DNA of 64,000 nucleotides from Sacculina carcini (taxonomy: Eukaryota > Arthropoda > Thecostraca > Sacculinidae): the NCBI GenBank assembly GCA_916048095.2, contig OU696583.1, positions 6,363,822 through 6,427,821 on the forward strand, read 5' to 3'. Made by a program: the position numbers and the translations under genes. Of this stretch, positions 14,101 to 26,100 are shown piece after piece. Every line of letters starts with the position of its first letter. Position 1 is the stretch's first letter. Under the pieces are notes generated by a model. It had not been told where the DNA came from and searched no databases. It saw nothing but the letters and a program-made list of their open reading frames with translations.

Positions 14101-17100
14101 CCACCCTCTCTTCGATCAGGTATCATTTTTACAACAAACCACCTAAAGTGACTTAATATTATGTGGCTAACATCGCAAAAAGGAGCATAACCATCAAAAT
14201 GCAATAAAAAAGTGGAAAGCTAAAACAAAGGTGAAATACACTAATTGCTAATGTAAATATTTTTAGTAATGGTCGCAATAATGTTGTTTATATTGTTTCA
14301 ATGGAACTTTCTGTCAAATATCACGTACTACAGCTTGAATATTAGTGTGAGCGTATACACTGTATGTGTGAATGCCCCCGTCCTCCCATATGTAGCACCC
14401 TGTGCTCACAGTCTTCTAAATGTCAAACGTGGGAAAATGGCGCTATATCACGCCCTGAAAATCACGTGCTAATTCCTGTTCAAGTAAATGCGTACTATCA
14501 GGTGATACATTGCAGTATCTGGTATAGAGAGCTCACACATCGTACTATACTACGCTCCAAACATCTCACGACACCCTACGGCTCGTGGACGTTTCCAAAA
14601 ATGGAATTAGACTATCCTGCGTATCCAAAAACGTATAAATATCGAGTAGCACATATATCAAGGTGAATATCAATTGCTTAATCCCAACAGCAGAAATTTT
14701 TACATTTCTCCATCTTCAGACCTAATATTCCATCTCTTTTCCTATTTTATCCTCATATATACCGTTTTTGTGCCTCTTATCTGCAAAAAGTCACCAACCT
14801 TCGTGGTAAACTTACCTAATAACAAGAAAAATAAAGGGTAACCTGACGATAAAAAAGTAAGCTATAAGCAAAAAATTAACCTAACGATGAAAAAGCTACT
14901 TTTGGTGACCTATTTACTTTTTTAGAAATTATCGTACACAACTTTTTCATGCAGTTTTAGGTAGCTTATGAAAAAGTGACCTTTAGGTGAAAGAGTAACT
15001 TTATTTACTTTTGACAGCCCTAGTGATCACCCATAAAAATCATCAGCTAGCAAACTGTCATGCCAGCACATGACTGTAAGGTATGAACAATTTGAACCAT
15101 TTTTTCATTCAGTGAAATATAGTTTGACTAACATTGAAATGTAGTTTTTGTTTTGGCGTACAGCTCTTACGCTTTTTGTGATACTAGGATACTTTTTAGT
15201 ATGGTATCAAAATATCTCCTTATCATTCATCATCTTATCTGACCGTCTCATTCACCAGGTGACCCCCACCTTTCAGCTGTTGGAAGCATAGATACATCCG
15301 ACTAGTCACCGAGGTCTTGATGCACTTGACCGGACCAAAGTTGGACGTACTACATATTGACGTTTTCGCTTAGAGATGGACGTACTGCATATTGTTTCTA
15401 GTTTGACAAATGCTTCTAGTCTAACAAACATTTATATGTTTTTTGGTCAACTTTGAGTGAATGCTCCCTAGAGAGGTGTCTAATAATTTTTCGGTCTCTG
15501 TTTGGATTTTGAGTGCCAGTTAATTGCAGACGGGGTGTCATATGGCGCTGGTAGATTCAAACATATTTCCATGAATGAACGTTGCTACTTGTGGTTATTT
15601 ACTTTTAACATATTTAACATATACCTTGGTACAGGACGGAGCACGCAGGAACACACACACATGTACGCGGCGTACTTCCACGTGGCGCACCACATGTACT
15701 TTACTTAGCAGTTCTTGTGCACAGTACAATACATCGTCAAGATCCCAATGTGCTCTATTAGATGGCTTTAAGGTAAATCGCCGAATGTAGCAGCCATCAC
15801 AAGGGATGGAAGTGTTGACTTGTCAGTGAAACCGCGTACAAATGTCACTTCGAAGCAGGACCACTATCGGCATTACCGGTGGACACATGAAAGTCACTAA
15901 CTTCCAGTGGTATATGCGATAACTTTTTTTCTAACTTGCGATAACGATAAAACGATAATTTTTCCCCAACATGTGATTAACGATAAAACGATAGCCATAC
16001 AAATGTTCACTTACGGTAACAAAAGCGATAAATGATAAATACCTTTATTTAGTTGAAATATTTATAAAAAAACATATAAACTATTTTTCCACAGTGAAAT
16101 TTTTTTGAAATAGACAAAAGAACTGAAACCAGTCTATGGTGTATACGTTCTACTCCACATTAGTTTTTCTGACTCAGACTATCCCTCCCTCATCTCCCTC
16201 CTCAAGACAGCATCCAGAAGCTGCATGTTTCCTTTGGTGAAGAACAGCTTCTCAAACCTGTCGCTGATTATGAATGCACGTTTGGGCCTGAGGACGTCAT
16301 CAGCAGTGCTGAACATGCGCACCACGGCAGCAGAGATGGGCAAGGTCGTGTTGTACTTGATGAACAGCGAGATCCACTTCTTCCTGTACATGCTGGGGAA
16401 TTGCCCAGGCTTCACCTCTGCCACCTTGCTACTACCCCAGGTGTCCATCCCCTTCTTGATAAGGTACGATAATATCACGATATTCCTTTGGTACGCGATA
16501 TTCTCTGATAGTACCGGTAATGGTGAAACCAGCAGAAAAAAGTTATTCTGTGAGGGATAGTGAAGAAAAATCAATGTCGAATGTCAGATAGTGACCAGGA
16601 CGCATTGAGTATATCCCAATAATGCTTGAAACAAGATCTGACCCTTGAAAACAACTTGTACTCTTCCAACGTCTTGCTGCCCCACCACATGGCTCGGAAT
16701 GAGACCCCTGCGGTAGGGGGGTTAGAATTCTGCCGCCTTAGCTGGCGCGTGTCGTAAAAGGCCACTAAAGGCAGACATGTCTGGTCAGGTTTCGGCCTGC
16801 TACTGGTAACGTGTAACCCGGTACAACCAGCGGCATGGTCGGAATGTCGGCGACTAATCCGGCCCTCCACTAGCCTATGCCAGTGAGGAGGCTGGCCAGA
16901 CACCCAGCAGGAAGAAAAACCAGACCTGTCAGAAGGCGGATGAGCTGTCGGACATCGGCCAGCAGCCAACGGCCATCTGGAAACCCTCCCCATTCGGATC
17001 GGCAAACAGGATCTTGGCCGCTGAGTGTCACGTCACCCGGGGTATAGTGGTGGCGTGACGTAACACTCGTCTTTGGCCTGCGCGTCGAGCCCCGACGGAG

Positions 17101-20100
17101 CCGCTGTTTGGCTCCTCGACAGTGAAGAGAATGGTCCGACGCCGGCACGGATGGCCAGATAGGGCTCAATAGGGTCAAGGGTGAGGTGCCTGGTGCTCGA
17201 GCGGGGTCCCGCCCGTTGTAGTGCCCGCTGTTTGCAGTGGTGCTGCAGCTGCCGAGTCCAGATGGACCGGTGGGGGTCACTGGTCCGGGCCCGGCGCTGT
17301 AGCACCCGCGGACTCGTACCGGGCGGAGCTCGCAGCGAGCTCAGGGGTATTCGGTGCTCGTACAGAGCGCACCACCACTGGCGTGGCATGCCAGGCTGGC
17401 TCTGCCCGTCCCCCCAGTAGGGCCCCGTGCAGAGGTGGGTGGTCGTGTGCGCAGAGTCAATACAATCTCACATGACTTCCAAATCCTCCACCACCCCAAC
17501 CGCTGGTCGTCCATCGGGCGATCGGCCACGGCCACCGAAAGGTGGTCGTACTCTGAGTAACAATCAGGGCGACAGTCCTGCTGCTCCTGTTCCGTTGGTT
17601 CTGGTCTTCTCCAGCACCAGCGAAAATGTGAAATTCTCGTCACTGAATCCGTTTCGTCGCATGGACGGTTTTTGAAACATTGGCGACGTGCCTATCGAGA
17701 CCAACAGACAATGTGATGGATGGTTGATGGTGAAATACGGCACTGAGACAGCAGCAGCCCGCGCGATAAAGGCAACCACTTTCCGTTATCCCGTGGGTAC
17801 GGGCGAAAACAAGCGTTGGGTGAGCATCCCCATCTCGGTGTGTGCGCACTCGACATTGAACCACGCCAGATGTGTTCTGTTCTGTCGTGCGCTAGAGGGT
17901 GTCGATGATGAGGAGATTTACGACGGATTGGTATCACAGGGTGGCATCCGCATGGAGCGCATCGTCCGGCGGCGTGAGGGTAGCGAGGTGCCAACGCACT
18001 CTTTCTTCTTCACGTTTGACGGTGCTGTTCTGCCGGACGACATCAAGATCCGTAGCATCCGTCAGTGTATCCGAGTCCGCCTCTACGTGCCTAACCCGAT
18101 GCGGTGCTACAGGTGACAACGTTTCGGACATACGAGCTCCCGCTGTAACCGTGCAGAGATCTATGGACGTAGCTCATCCGAACCGCACACCGCTGCTGAT
18201 TGCGAAGATGACTATTTCTGTGTCAATTGTAGGAGCAGCGTTCATGCGTCCTCGTTGCGTGACTGCCCGGAATGGCTCAAAGAGAAATAAATTCTGTCCA
18301 TTCGCGCTGCCCAGCGCTGCAGTTTCGGCGATGCGCGTGCTTTGTATCGCAGCTCGCATCCATCAGGCCCGTCCTATGTCGGCGTGGTCACTAAATCAGC
18401 TCAACCTCCACAGTCTGTCGACTCGTTTATGGAAAAGCTGACTGTTGGAGATTTTCTGGAGCTGTCTGGACGAATATGTCTCAAGCTGGTCGTACCTGAG
18501 GCTGACCAGCCTTGTTGAGGCTGGTGAGGCTCCGCTGGCGCTCCGTCGTCAAGAGCTGGGCATGCGTTATTCTTGCAAGCTGGCAGGCACCCATGAAAAC
18601 CCCGCGTATGACGTGGTATTTTCCCAGCATGTGCCTGGGCAACAGCACCTTCCAGGGCCTCAGTGTTCTGTGCTGTTTTGCAGCAAAATGAAGACACTGC
18701 TGGAGTCATGCGGGATGGATGCTAACGACGTCCTCAGGCAAGAATACACGGCGGAGTCACCCTGGGAATTGGCCACACCCAAGGTCGACGTCTCGCTAGC
18801 AGCTCTGCCGAAACACCGTACAGTGCCCAGTGTGCTTCGCTCAAACACACTGGAGCGAATTCATTCTTACGGACGGTATACTGCCGTGTACACTGATGGA
18901 TCTAAGTCGGTCAGTGGTGTGGGTTGTGCGTTTGTAAGTGGAGGTACGTGCCGCTCGAGCACGCTGCCACCGAGCGCTTGCATTTACACGGCTGAACTTT
19001 ACGATATCCTGCTGGCCCTGGTTTTTATTCGCTCATCTTCATTTTCATTGTTTTTAGTTTTATCTGACTCCCTTAGTGTTTTAACCTCATTATCGCCTTT
19101 CTCCTTACATCCTCTTATACAGAGGATTCTTATCTCTCTTGACATCATCCACCACCAGGGCAAGCGTGTAAGTTTCTGCTGGACTCCGGCCCATATTGGT
19201 ATTTTGGGCAACGAGCGAGCTGACAGAGCCGCTAAAAGAGCTGCTGAACGAGACTTTTATTCATTTTATTTTAACTTTACCATTCCGTATTCGGACTTTT
19301 ATCCTATTATACATCGTTTTATCCGTTCTCGCTGGCAGCTCTCCTGGGACGAATGTGGTGCTAACAAACTAAAAGCAGTGAAGCCCGAAATCGGACATTT
19401 GATGTGCTCTTATCGCCGGAAGAGGTCCGAGGAAGTGGCGCTCTGTCGTCTGCGTGTGGGTCACACGTACGACACGCATCGCCACCTTCTACTCGGACAA
19501 CCTGAACCCACGTGCAGCGCATGTAATGCACGTCTCTTCGTGCAACACATCCTGGTGGAATGTCCGTCATTCTCAGAGGCGCGTCAACGTTTTCTTGGAT
19601 CCGGTCAGACTATTGACGAGGTTCTTGGACAGGAGCAGTCGGCGTTCATTGATGGCCACCTTTTTGAGTTTTTACGGCTTTTGCCTTTTATAATTATTTA
19701 TTGAGTTTTATTTCTTGACTTTCACATTCTTTTTGTTCACTATCACACTTATTTACTTCATCATAACATTCCTCATGTCCATCATTTCAGGGTGTTTTGG
19801 CTGTAAATAGACTGGAGGGTGCCGTATGTTCCCAGAGGCCGGTGCACCCCATAAACACAAATAACGAACGAATGGCTCGGAATGATTGAGGAATCTCTAT
19901 CCGTCTATCCGTTCAGCGCATGCATCACAAGTTAGCATCACAACTTAGCCGAATATCACTGGCATTTTTCTTAAGTATTGTTCTAATGGTAGATATCCGT
20001 ATTAAGGTACCATGCACTCATCAACGTATTATTATTGAGGTGTTAGTAATATTTGGATATTTTTGCAAGCAGAATATGGATGGCACATTGTGATATAGAT

Positions 20101-23100
20101 CTGACTTTTTGGTGTTAATATTGGAATTATCTGTCAGGTATCCCGCCTCATACTTTGAGCAATCATTGCATTGAAGATGTCTTAATTCTGGAGCCAGTAT
20201 AACCTGCTGTTTGAAACAGTAGAGTATCCCGACATTATCACGATCGCTAACATAGTATTGATTTTAGAACAAGGAGCTGAAAATGCATACCAAGTACTAA
20301 ATAACCTCATCGGTCATGAACGATTTCAAGCATTGAGAGGAATTTATATTTTGTGTTTCATAACATCTATTTAAGAAAAACGTATTTATTTTCTTAATTT
20401 ACAACATTTTACCAGACTGTTTTCATTAAACATGCATTATTATTTTATTATTATTACGGTTGCGACAGAATACACAGCCGCGCAGTACCTTCTTTACCGT
20501 CGCTCTCAATTTCGGTGTCCAGTAGTCTTCTCTGAACCGATTCAGAGTATGACTGACACCAGAATGCATCACTTGATGGTGGGCATGAGTCACCAACAGA
20601 CGCATAAGATCGCTCTCGTTTGCCAAAATAATCGGATTGCGATACATCTCAGCTAGTGGTGCTCTGCTAAGGCGCCCTCGCAACCGCAGAATCTCGTACT
20701 TGTCGTTGAAAGTCTCCGACATCTCAATACGCTTGCTGGGTATTTCTTGATCCTTCTTGATTACCCGGTTGACTGCTTCCTCCACTTCTGGAAGAGACAG
20801 CAGACCGCTCGTGATAGACACTGTCCGTTTGGCACTCGCGCGCAGATTATTCACGAAACGAAGACACCAACCCATTACACGACGGTAGCTATTCCAGCTG
20901 GAGAAGCGGGTAGGGTCCACCAGATGTGCATTGGCTCTTGTTGACGTTTGGACGCACTGGACTACCCTTTCTCTTTTGAGCTCGGGGTCGTGCGTGTCAA
21001 GCTCGTCCACTGACTTCCGTACACTGTAATCTTGTTCTTCTTTGAGGAAAGCGGGTCCGTGCCACCACACGTCTGACTGCTCCAGTTCCTTCGTGCCTGC
21101 ATCCCTCGAAGCCTAATCAGCAGGGTTCAACTTGCCCGCCACATGCCTCCACTGATCTGGATTTGACGAGTCCAAAATTTCCGAGACGCGATTGACAACG
21201 AAGACTTTAAACCGACGCGTTTCGTTTCGGATATACTTGAGCACCGCTTCGCTGTCGGTCCAGAGTATACACCTTTCAAATCGGTAGGAAAGAGAATCCA
21301 TTACAGCGCTCTTCAGCCTTACGCCCAGCACTGCTGCCTGCAGTTCCAATCTGACTATTGTTAAACCCTTCAACTGGGCCACACGTGTCCGTGCCATCAG
21401 TAGCGCAACGTGCGCGCCGCCCGCATATGCCGTCTTCACGTAAGCCACAGCGGCGAATGCCTTGCTGGATGCGTCTACAAAAATGTGGAGCTCTAAACTC
21501 AATGGTACTTCGCCCACTGGCTTCAAACAGCGTGGTACACTCAGCGCGGATAAGCGGGAGAGCCCATTCACCCACTCATCCCATACGCGTAGGTCGGTCT
21601 CGCTGAGCAGCTCATCCCACTCGTATTTCTGCGTCCACAAATGTTGCATGAAAGCTTTCGCTTGCAGGCAAAACGGTGCAACAATGCCCAACGGGTCGAA
21701 TATTCGCGCCATCAACTGCAACGCACCCCGTTTTGTCTTCGGGACTTCGCTGGTGGGTATCTCGACGCTTAGCAAGTCTTCTGACGTATTCCACACACAT
21801 CCCAATAATTTCTGGATTTTACCATGAACTTCTCGAGCATCCTCTGGCAGCTCCTCGGTTACCTCTCTTCGATTTGAAATCCATTTCCGCAAGACAAACT
21901 CTCCTCTTGCTGCTACTGACGTCACTACTCTCCTCGACTTGATTGCCTTTTCCGGTGTTGCTTCGGAGCGCAGAAAATCGTCGGCATAGAAGTTGTTCGT
22001 AATGGCCGCTGTTGCCGATTGTTCGTCGGCCTGCGCACAATCCTCGGCGATTCTATGGAGGACATAATTAGCGATCGCCGGACTACACTTGGCTCCAAAA
22101 ATTAAGACTTTCATTTGGTACTTCTCGATGTTAAGACTGCTTCTTCGGCGCCATAGAAAGCTCATGGCCGGTTGATCTTCCGACCGAACCGAGATCTGCA
22201 AAAACATTTTCTCCACGTCTGCTGCCATACCAACGTACTCCTCCCGGAAGCGCAGCAAGACCTCATTGAGACTCTGGAGCAAGTCTGGTCCGGTGAGCAG
22301 TTCTGAATTGAGGGACGTCTTCATATATGAAGCTGACGCATCAAACACGATGCGAAGTTTGTTCTTAGTCGGATTCACGACGGCGTGGTGCGGCAGGTAC
22401 CACCGCTTTGCACATTGCTCCTCATCGGCGTCGATCTTTCGAGCGTACCCGTTCTCCATATAGGCTTCTATCGCCTCTTGATATGCCGCACGTCGCTCGG
22501 GATTCCGTTCCAAGTTCCTTTCAAGGCTTTGCAGGCGTCTCTCCGCCATGCGGTAGTTTTCTGGAAAAGAGACTGTGTCTTGCTTCCATAGCAGTCCCGC
22601 TTCATATCGGCTGCCGTTTCGACGCGTTGTAGCCTGCAATGTCTTCCAAGTTTTCTCATCCTCGCGTGAAGTCGGCCGCTTCATCCCACCTGTAGTCCCA
22701 AATGAGTCGGTGTACCACCATTCCCGGAGTTGCTCGGACACATCGTCGTCGCTTCCGCCGAGCACGACGTGCATGACTGTACGTTCCGAGTCGGCCACCA
22801 GCTGAGAGACTGCCCCAGATAGTGCCCAGCCGAATGCGGTGCGTATCGCTACAGGCTGTCCAGGCTTGCCTACACGGACTTCGCGTTGCAGTAGAGCCTG
22901 TGTGACTGGCGCTCCGATGAGTATTTCTACTGACTTTCCCGCGTAATTCGGAAGCTCGATGTCGCTCAGATGTCGCCGCGTTTTCACGCATTTACGCGAA
23001 ATCACGGGTGTCGTTACGTGGATATTGCTCACAGAAAAAACCTCAGAGATTACTATAGGTGGTGCTCCTTCCTCACATGCCGCCAAGGGAGTCAATGTAA

Positions 23101-26100
23101 GTTGTACTTTCTGAGTGCTTCGCTGTGCCCCAAGCCCATCTACCGTCTGCAGAACCAGGGATTGCATCTCACCTCGGATGCCCAGTTCCACCAGAAGTAT
23201 GTCGCTGCAGAGCGATATGTCGGCGCCCATGTCCAAAATTGCCAGTGTATCACGGTGCTCACCATTCTCACCATGCACTCTCATTGGCACAACCTGCAAC
23301 AAAACACGGCTTGTGTTTTCTCTAGAGTTTGTCACCGCCGCAAACCGGCTGCTACTTGCAGGGGTAGGTCGCTCTGACTGCATCTGATCGCCTTCCAGTT
23401 GCGGCTCGGTGAGATGTTCTGTAGTCGGGCTGGCTACCTTCGTTTGCTGACCATGTAGGAGTTTGTTGTGCTTCAACGCACAACCATTGATTCCACATTT
23501 TCTTGAAAACCAACACTGTCTCATACGATGACCTTTCGTCAGACAACTGATACAGCACTTATTGTCAGCAACGAATTTCATTCTTTCTGAAACATTCAGG
23601 GACTTGAACTTCTCGCAATTGTACAGGCTATGTGAGTTAGAACAGCATACAGAGACTTGATTTGGTGGTATCTTCGCAGTAGCATGGGCTTGCCGGGTCT
23701 GCCCTGCTGAGCCAGTTCGGTGTGATGAAGTATGTGTTCTCATACGTAGAGCTATTCTGAGTCTTGACTGTAACCAATGGTCCAAATCCACTAGCGATGT
23801 AGTTTGAAGCGCAATCGAGTGTTCGGCCCATGATTTCCGCAATTCGACTGGCATAATCTCTACCAGCCGACGGAGGTTCTCTTGAGACTGTAGATCTGCT
23901 GTGAGTGAACATCTTGCTCAGCACTGCATGCACTACATCAGTTTCTTGACCAAAGCGTTCCTGAAGCGTCTGCAACGCTTTATCATAGCTGTCCTCTTGA
24001 AATGTCGTCGTGCCAATCAAGTTCCTAGCCCGTCCAGCTACAGCACTTTGAAGGTGGATCATTTTCTGTTGTTTGGATATTGGCTTGTCTTGTACCAATA
24101 ACTTGTAGAGCGTATACCATCTTGGCCATTCCGCAACATCACCAGAGAATACTGGCAGAGTCAATCTAGGTAGAGTGTGATCAATATGTGTATTGGCTGT
24201 ACTCACTGGTTCCGTAGCCGTTCTAGCTCCTTGATGCTGCTCTACTTGACGTTTCGCAGTGTCTTGTTTGTTCCCCTCATTGACTGGGTCTTCTCGTTCA
24301 AAGTCATTTCTCCTCTCCCACTCCAATGAGTGCTCTGTTTGTTTCCATAACTCTGATCGGAGTCTGGCTGCTTCAACCTCGTCTTCCTTGACTTTGAGAA
24401 GTAACTTGTCTTCCAATTCTTGTTTCTCTCTTTGCATAGACAGTCTTTGTTTGAACTGCTGTGTCTCCTTCTGCTTGACTTGCAGTTCCACTTCTGCAGC
24501 TGCCTGAGAATGTGCAGAAGTGGCCGACGGAACAGCACTAGCCTCTGATACCACAGATGGTGTGTCACCTGCTCTCTTCTGCAAATACTGTGTTACTGAT
24601 ACCCTGAAGGTTTCGCAGTCTGCTTTTCCCTTTTCTTCTTAAGCAGCTGCTCTGTGTCTCCTCCTCATCTGACGCTAGATTATCTACATACTCTGCATTC
24701 ATTTCACAACACACAGTTAGCGCTTCATCAACTTCCTTCAATACCTCCAATAGTCCAGCACGACTGCCATTTGTCAAAATTATCAGTTATCCTCTTTGTC
24801 GCAGTCTGGTGATTATTGCAGCTTGACTGCCACGTTTTCCTTTCATCATCGATAAAGACATGGTTTTACGCACAATTTCAGAGATATTGTAAGCTTTGTT
24901 ATGACCAATTTATTTTCACCAATATACTCCGCACAGACATATGCAGCACGGAATATGTGAGCCATATATCGTTCCAGCCATACGATGTTAATCCTTTCTT
25001 TCTACAATCTGTATATTAATTTCCCTTCAAACGTTGAAAATCAGATAGGATGACGATACGTATAAGCTGACGATATGACAAGGTAAGTATAAGATAAGAT
25101 AAGATAAGATAAAATATCTCTTTGCAATCCACGCCCTTTCAATCCATCACCAAAACAATCCAAATACTGAAAAACCCCTTTTGTCCTTCGAGCGCAGCAA
25201 GTGACAAAAAATGACGGGTTGAACTAATACAAGTCGAATATTGCCTCGCGTTCACAACAGCCTTTTATAATTATTTATTGAGTTTTATTTCTTGACTTTC
25301 ACATTCTTTTTGTTCACTATCACACTTATTTATTTCATCATAACATTCCTCATGTCCATCATTTTAGGGTGTTTTGGCTGTAAATAGACTGGGGGGTGCC
25401 GTATGGTCCCAGAGGCCGGTGTACCCCATAAACACAAATGACGAACGAATGGCTCAGAATGATTGACGAATTTCTATCTGTCTATCCGTTCAGCGCATGC
25501 ATCACAACTTAGCATCACAACTTAGCCGAATATCACTGACATTTTTCTTAAGTATTGTTTTAATGGTAGATATCCGTATTAAGGTACCATGCACTCATCA
25601 ACGTATTATTATTGAGGTGTTAGTAATATTTGGATATTTTTGCAAGTAGAATATGGATGGCACATTGTGATATATATCTGACTTTTTGGTGTTAATATTG
25701 GAATTATCTGTCAGGTATCCCTCCTCATACTTTGAGCAATCATTGCATTGAAGATGTCATAACTCTGGAGCCAGTATAACCTGCTGTTTGAAACAGTAGA
25801 GTATCCCGACATTATCACGATCGCTAACATAGTATTGATTTTAGAACAAGGAGCTGAAAATGCATACCAAGTGCTAAATAACCTCATCGGTCATGAACAA
25901 TTTCAAGCATTGAGAGGAATATATATTTTGTGTTTCATAACATCTATTTAAGAAAAACGTATTTATTTTCTTAATTTACAACATTTTCCCAGACTGTTTT
26001 GATTAAACATGCATTAAATGCATGCATGCATGCATTAAAAATCCCCATCTTTTAGTCCTGATGATGCGACTGGTCGAACCTGAGCAATTTATACCATACT

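Larger units (their letters stand above)
16703..19871 (+). mobile_element. Internally deleted non-LTR retrotransposon (Jockey/I-like LINE)
   Basis: Flanked by a 14-bp direct repeat ATGGCTCGGAATGA (16689-16702 and 19872-19885), typical of LINE insertion. Order: 5' UTR (16703-17471), ORF1 with zinc knuckles and three stops, then directly the end of ORF2 (RNase H and a C-terminal CCHC). Endonuclease and nearly all reverse transcriptase are missing. The 3' end is ATAAACACAAATAACGAACG. The family assignment rests on domain order. Confidence 0.85.
20440..25259 (-). mobile_element. Truncated BEL/Pao retrotransposon
   Basis: Minus-strand order gag (24777), zinc knuckle, protease, reverse transcriptase, RNase H, integrase zinc domain. 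It stops at the integrase HHCC domain, where the 757-bp repeat begins; the integrase core and the 3' LTR are gone. The 5' side (24780-25259) has a GATAA-repeat tract (25093-25121) but no LTR can be proved without a partner. Sits in gene A intron 1. Confidence 0.83.

Noticed and set aside
17899-18441. 180-codon Ser/Arg-rich ORF
   Set aside because: An alternate frame of LINE ORF1; the zinc-knuckle frame explains the region.
19683-26016. The 757-bp repeats as LTRs of the BEL element
   Set aside because: They do not have TG...CA ends, include the tail of a separate LINE and its target duplication, and the left one cuts into the integrase domain.
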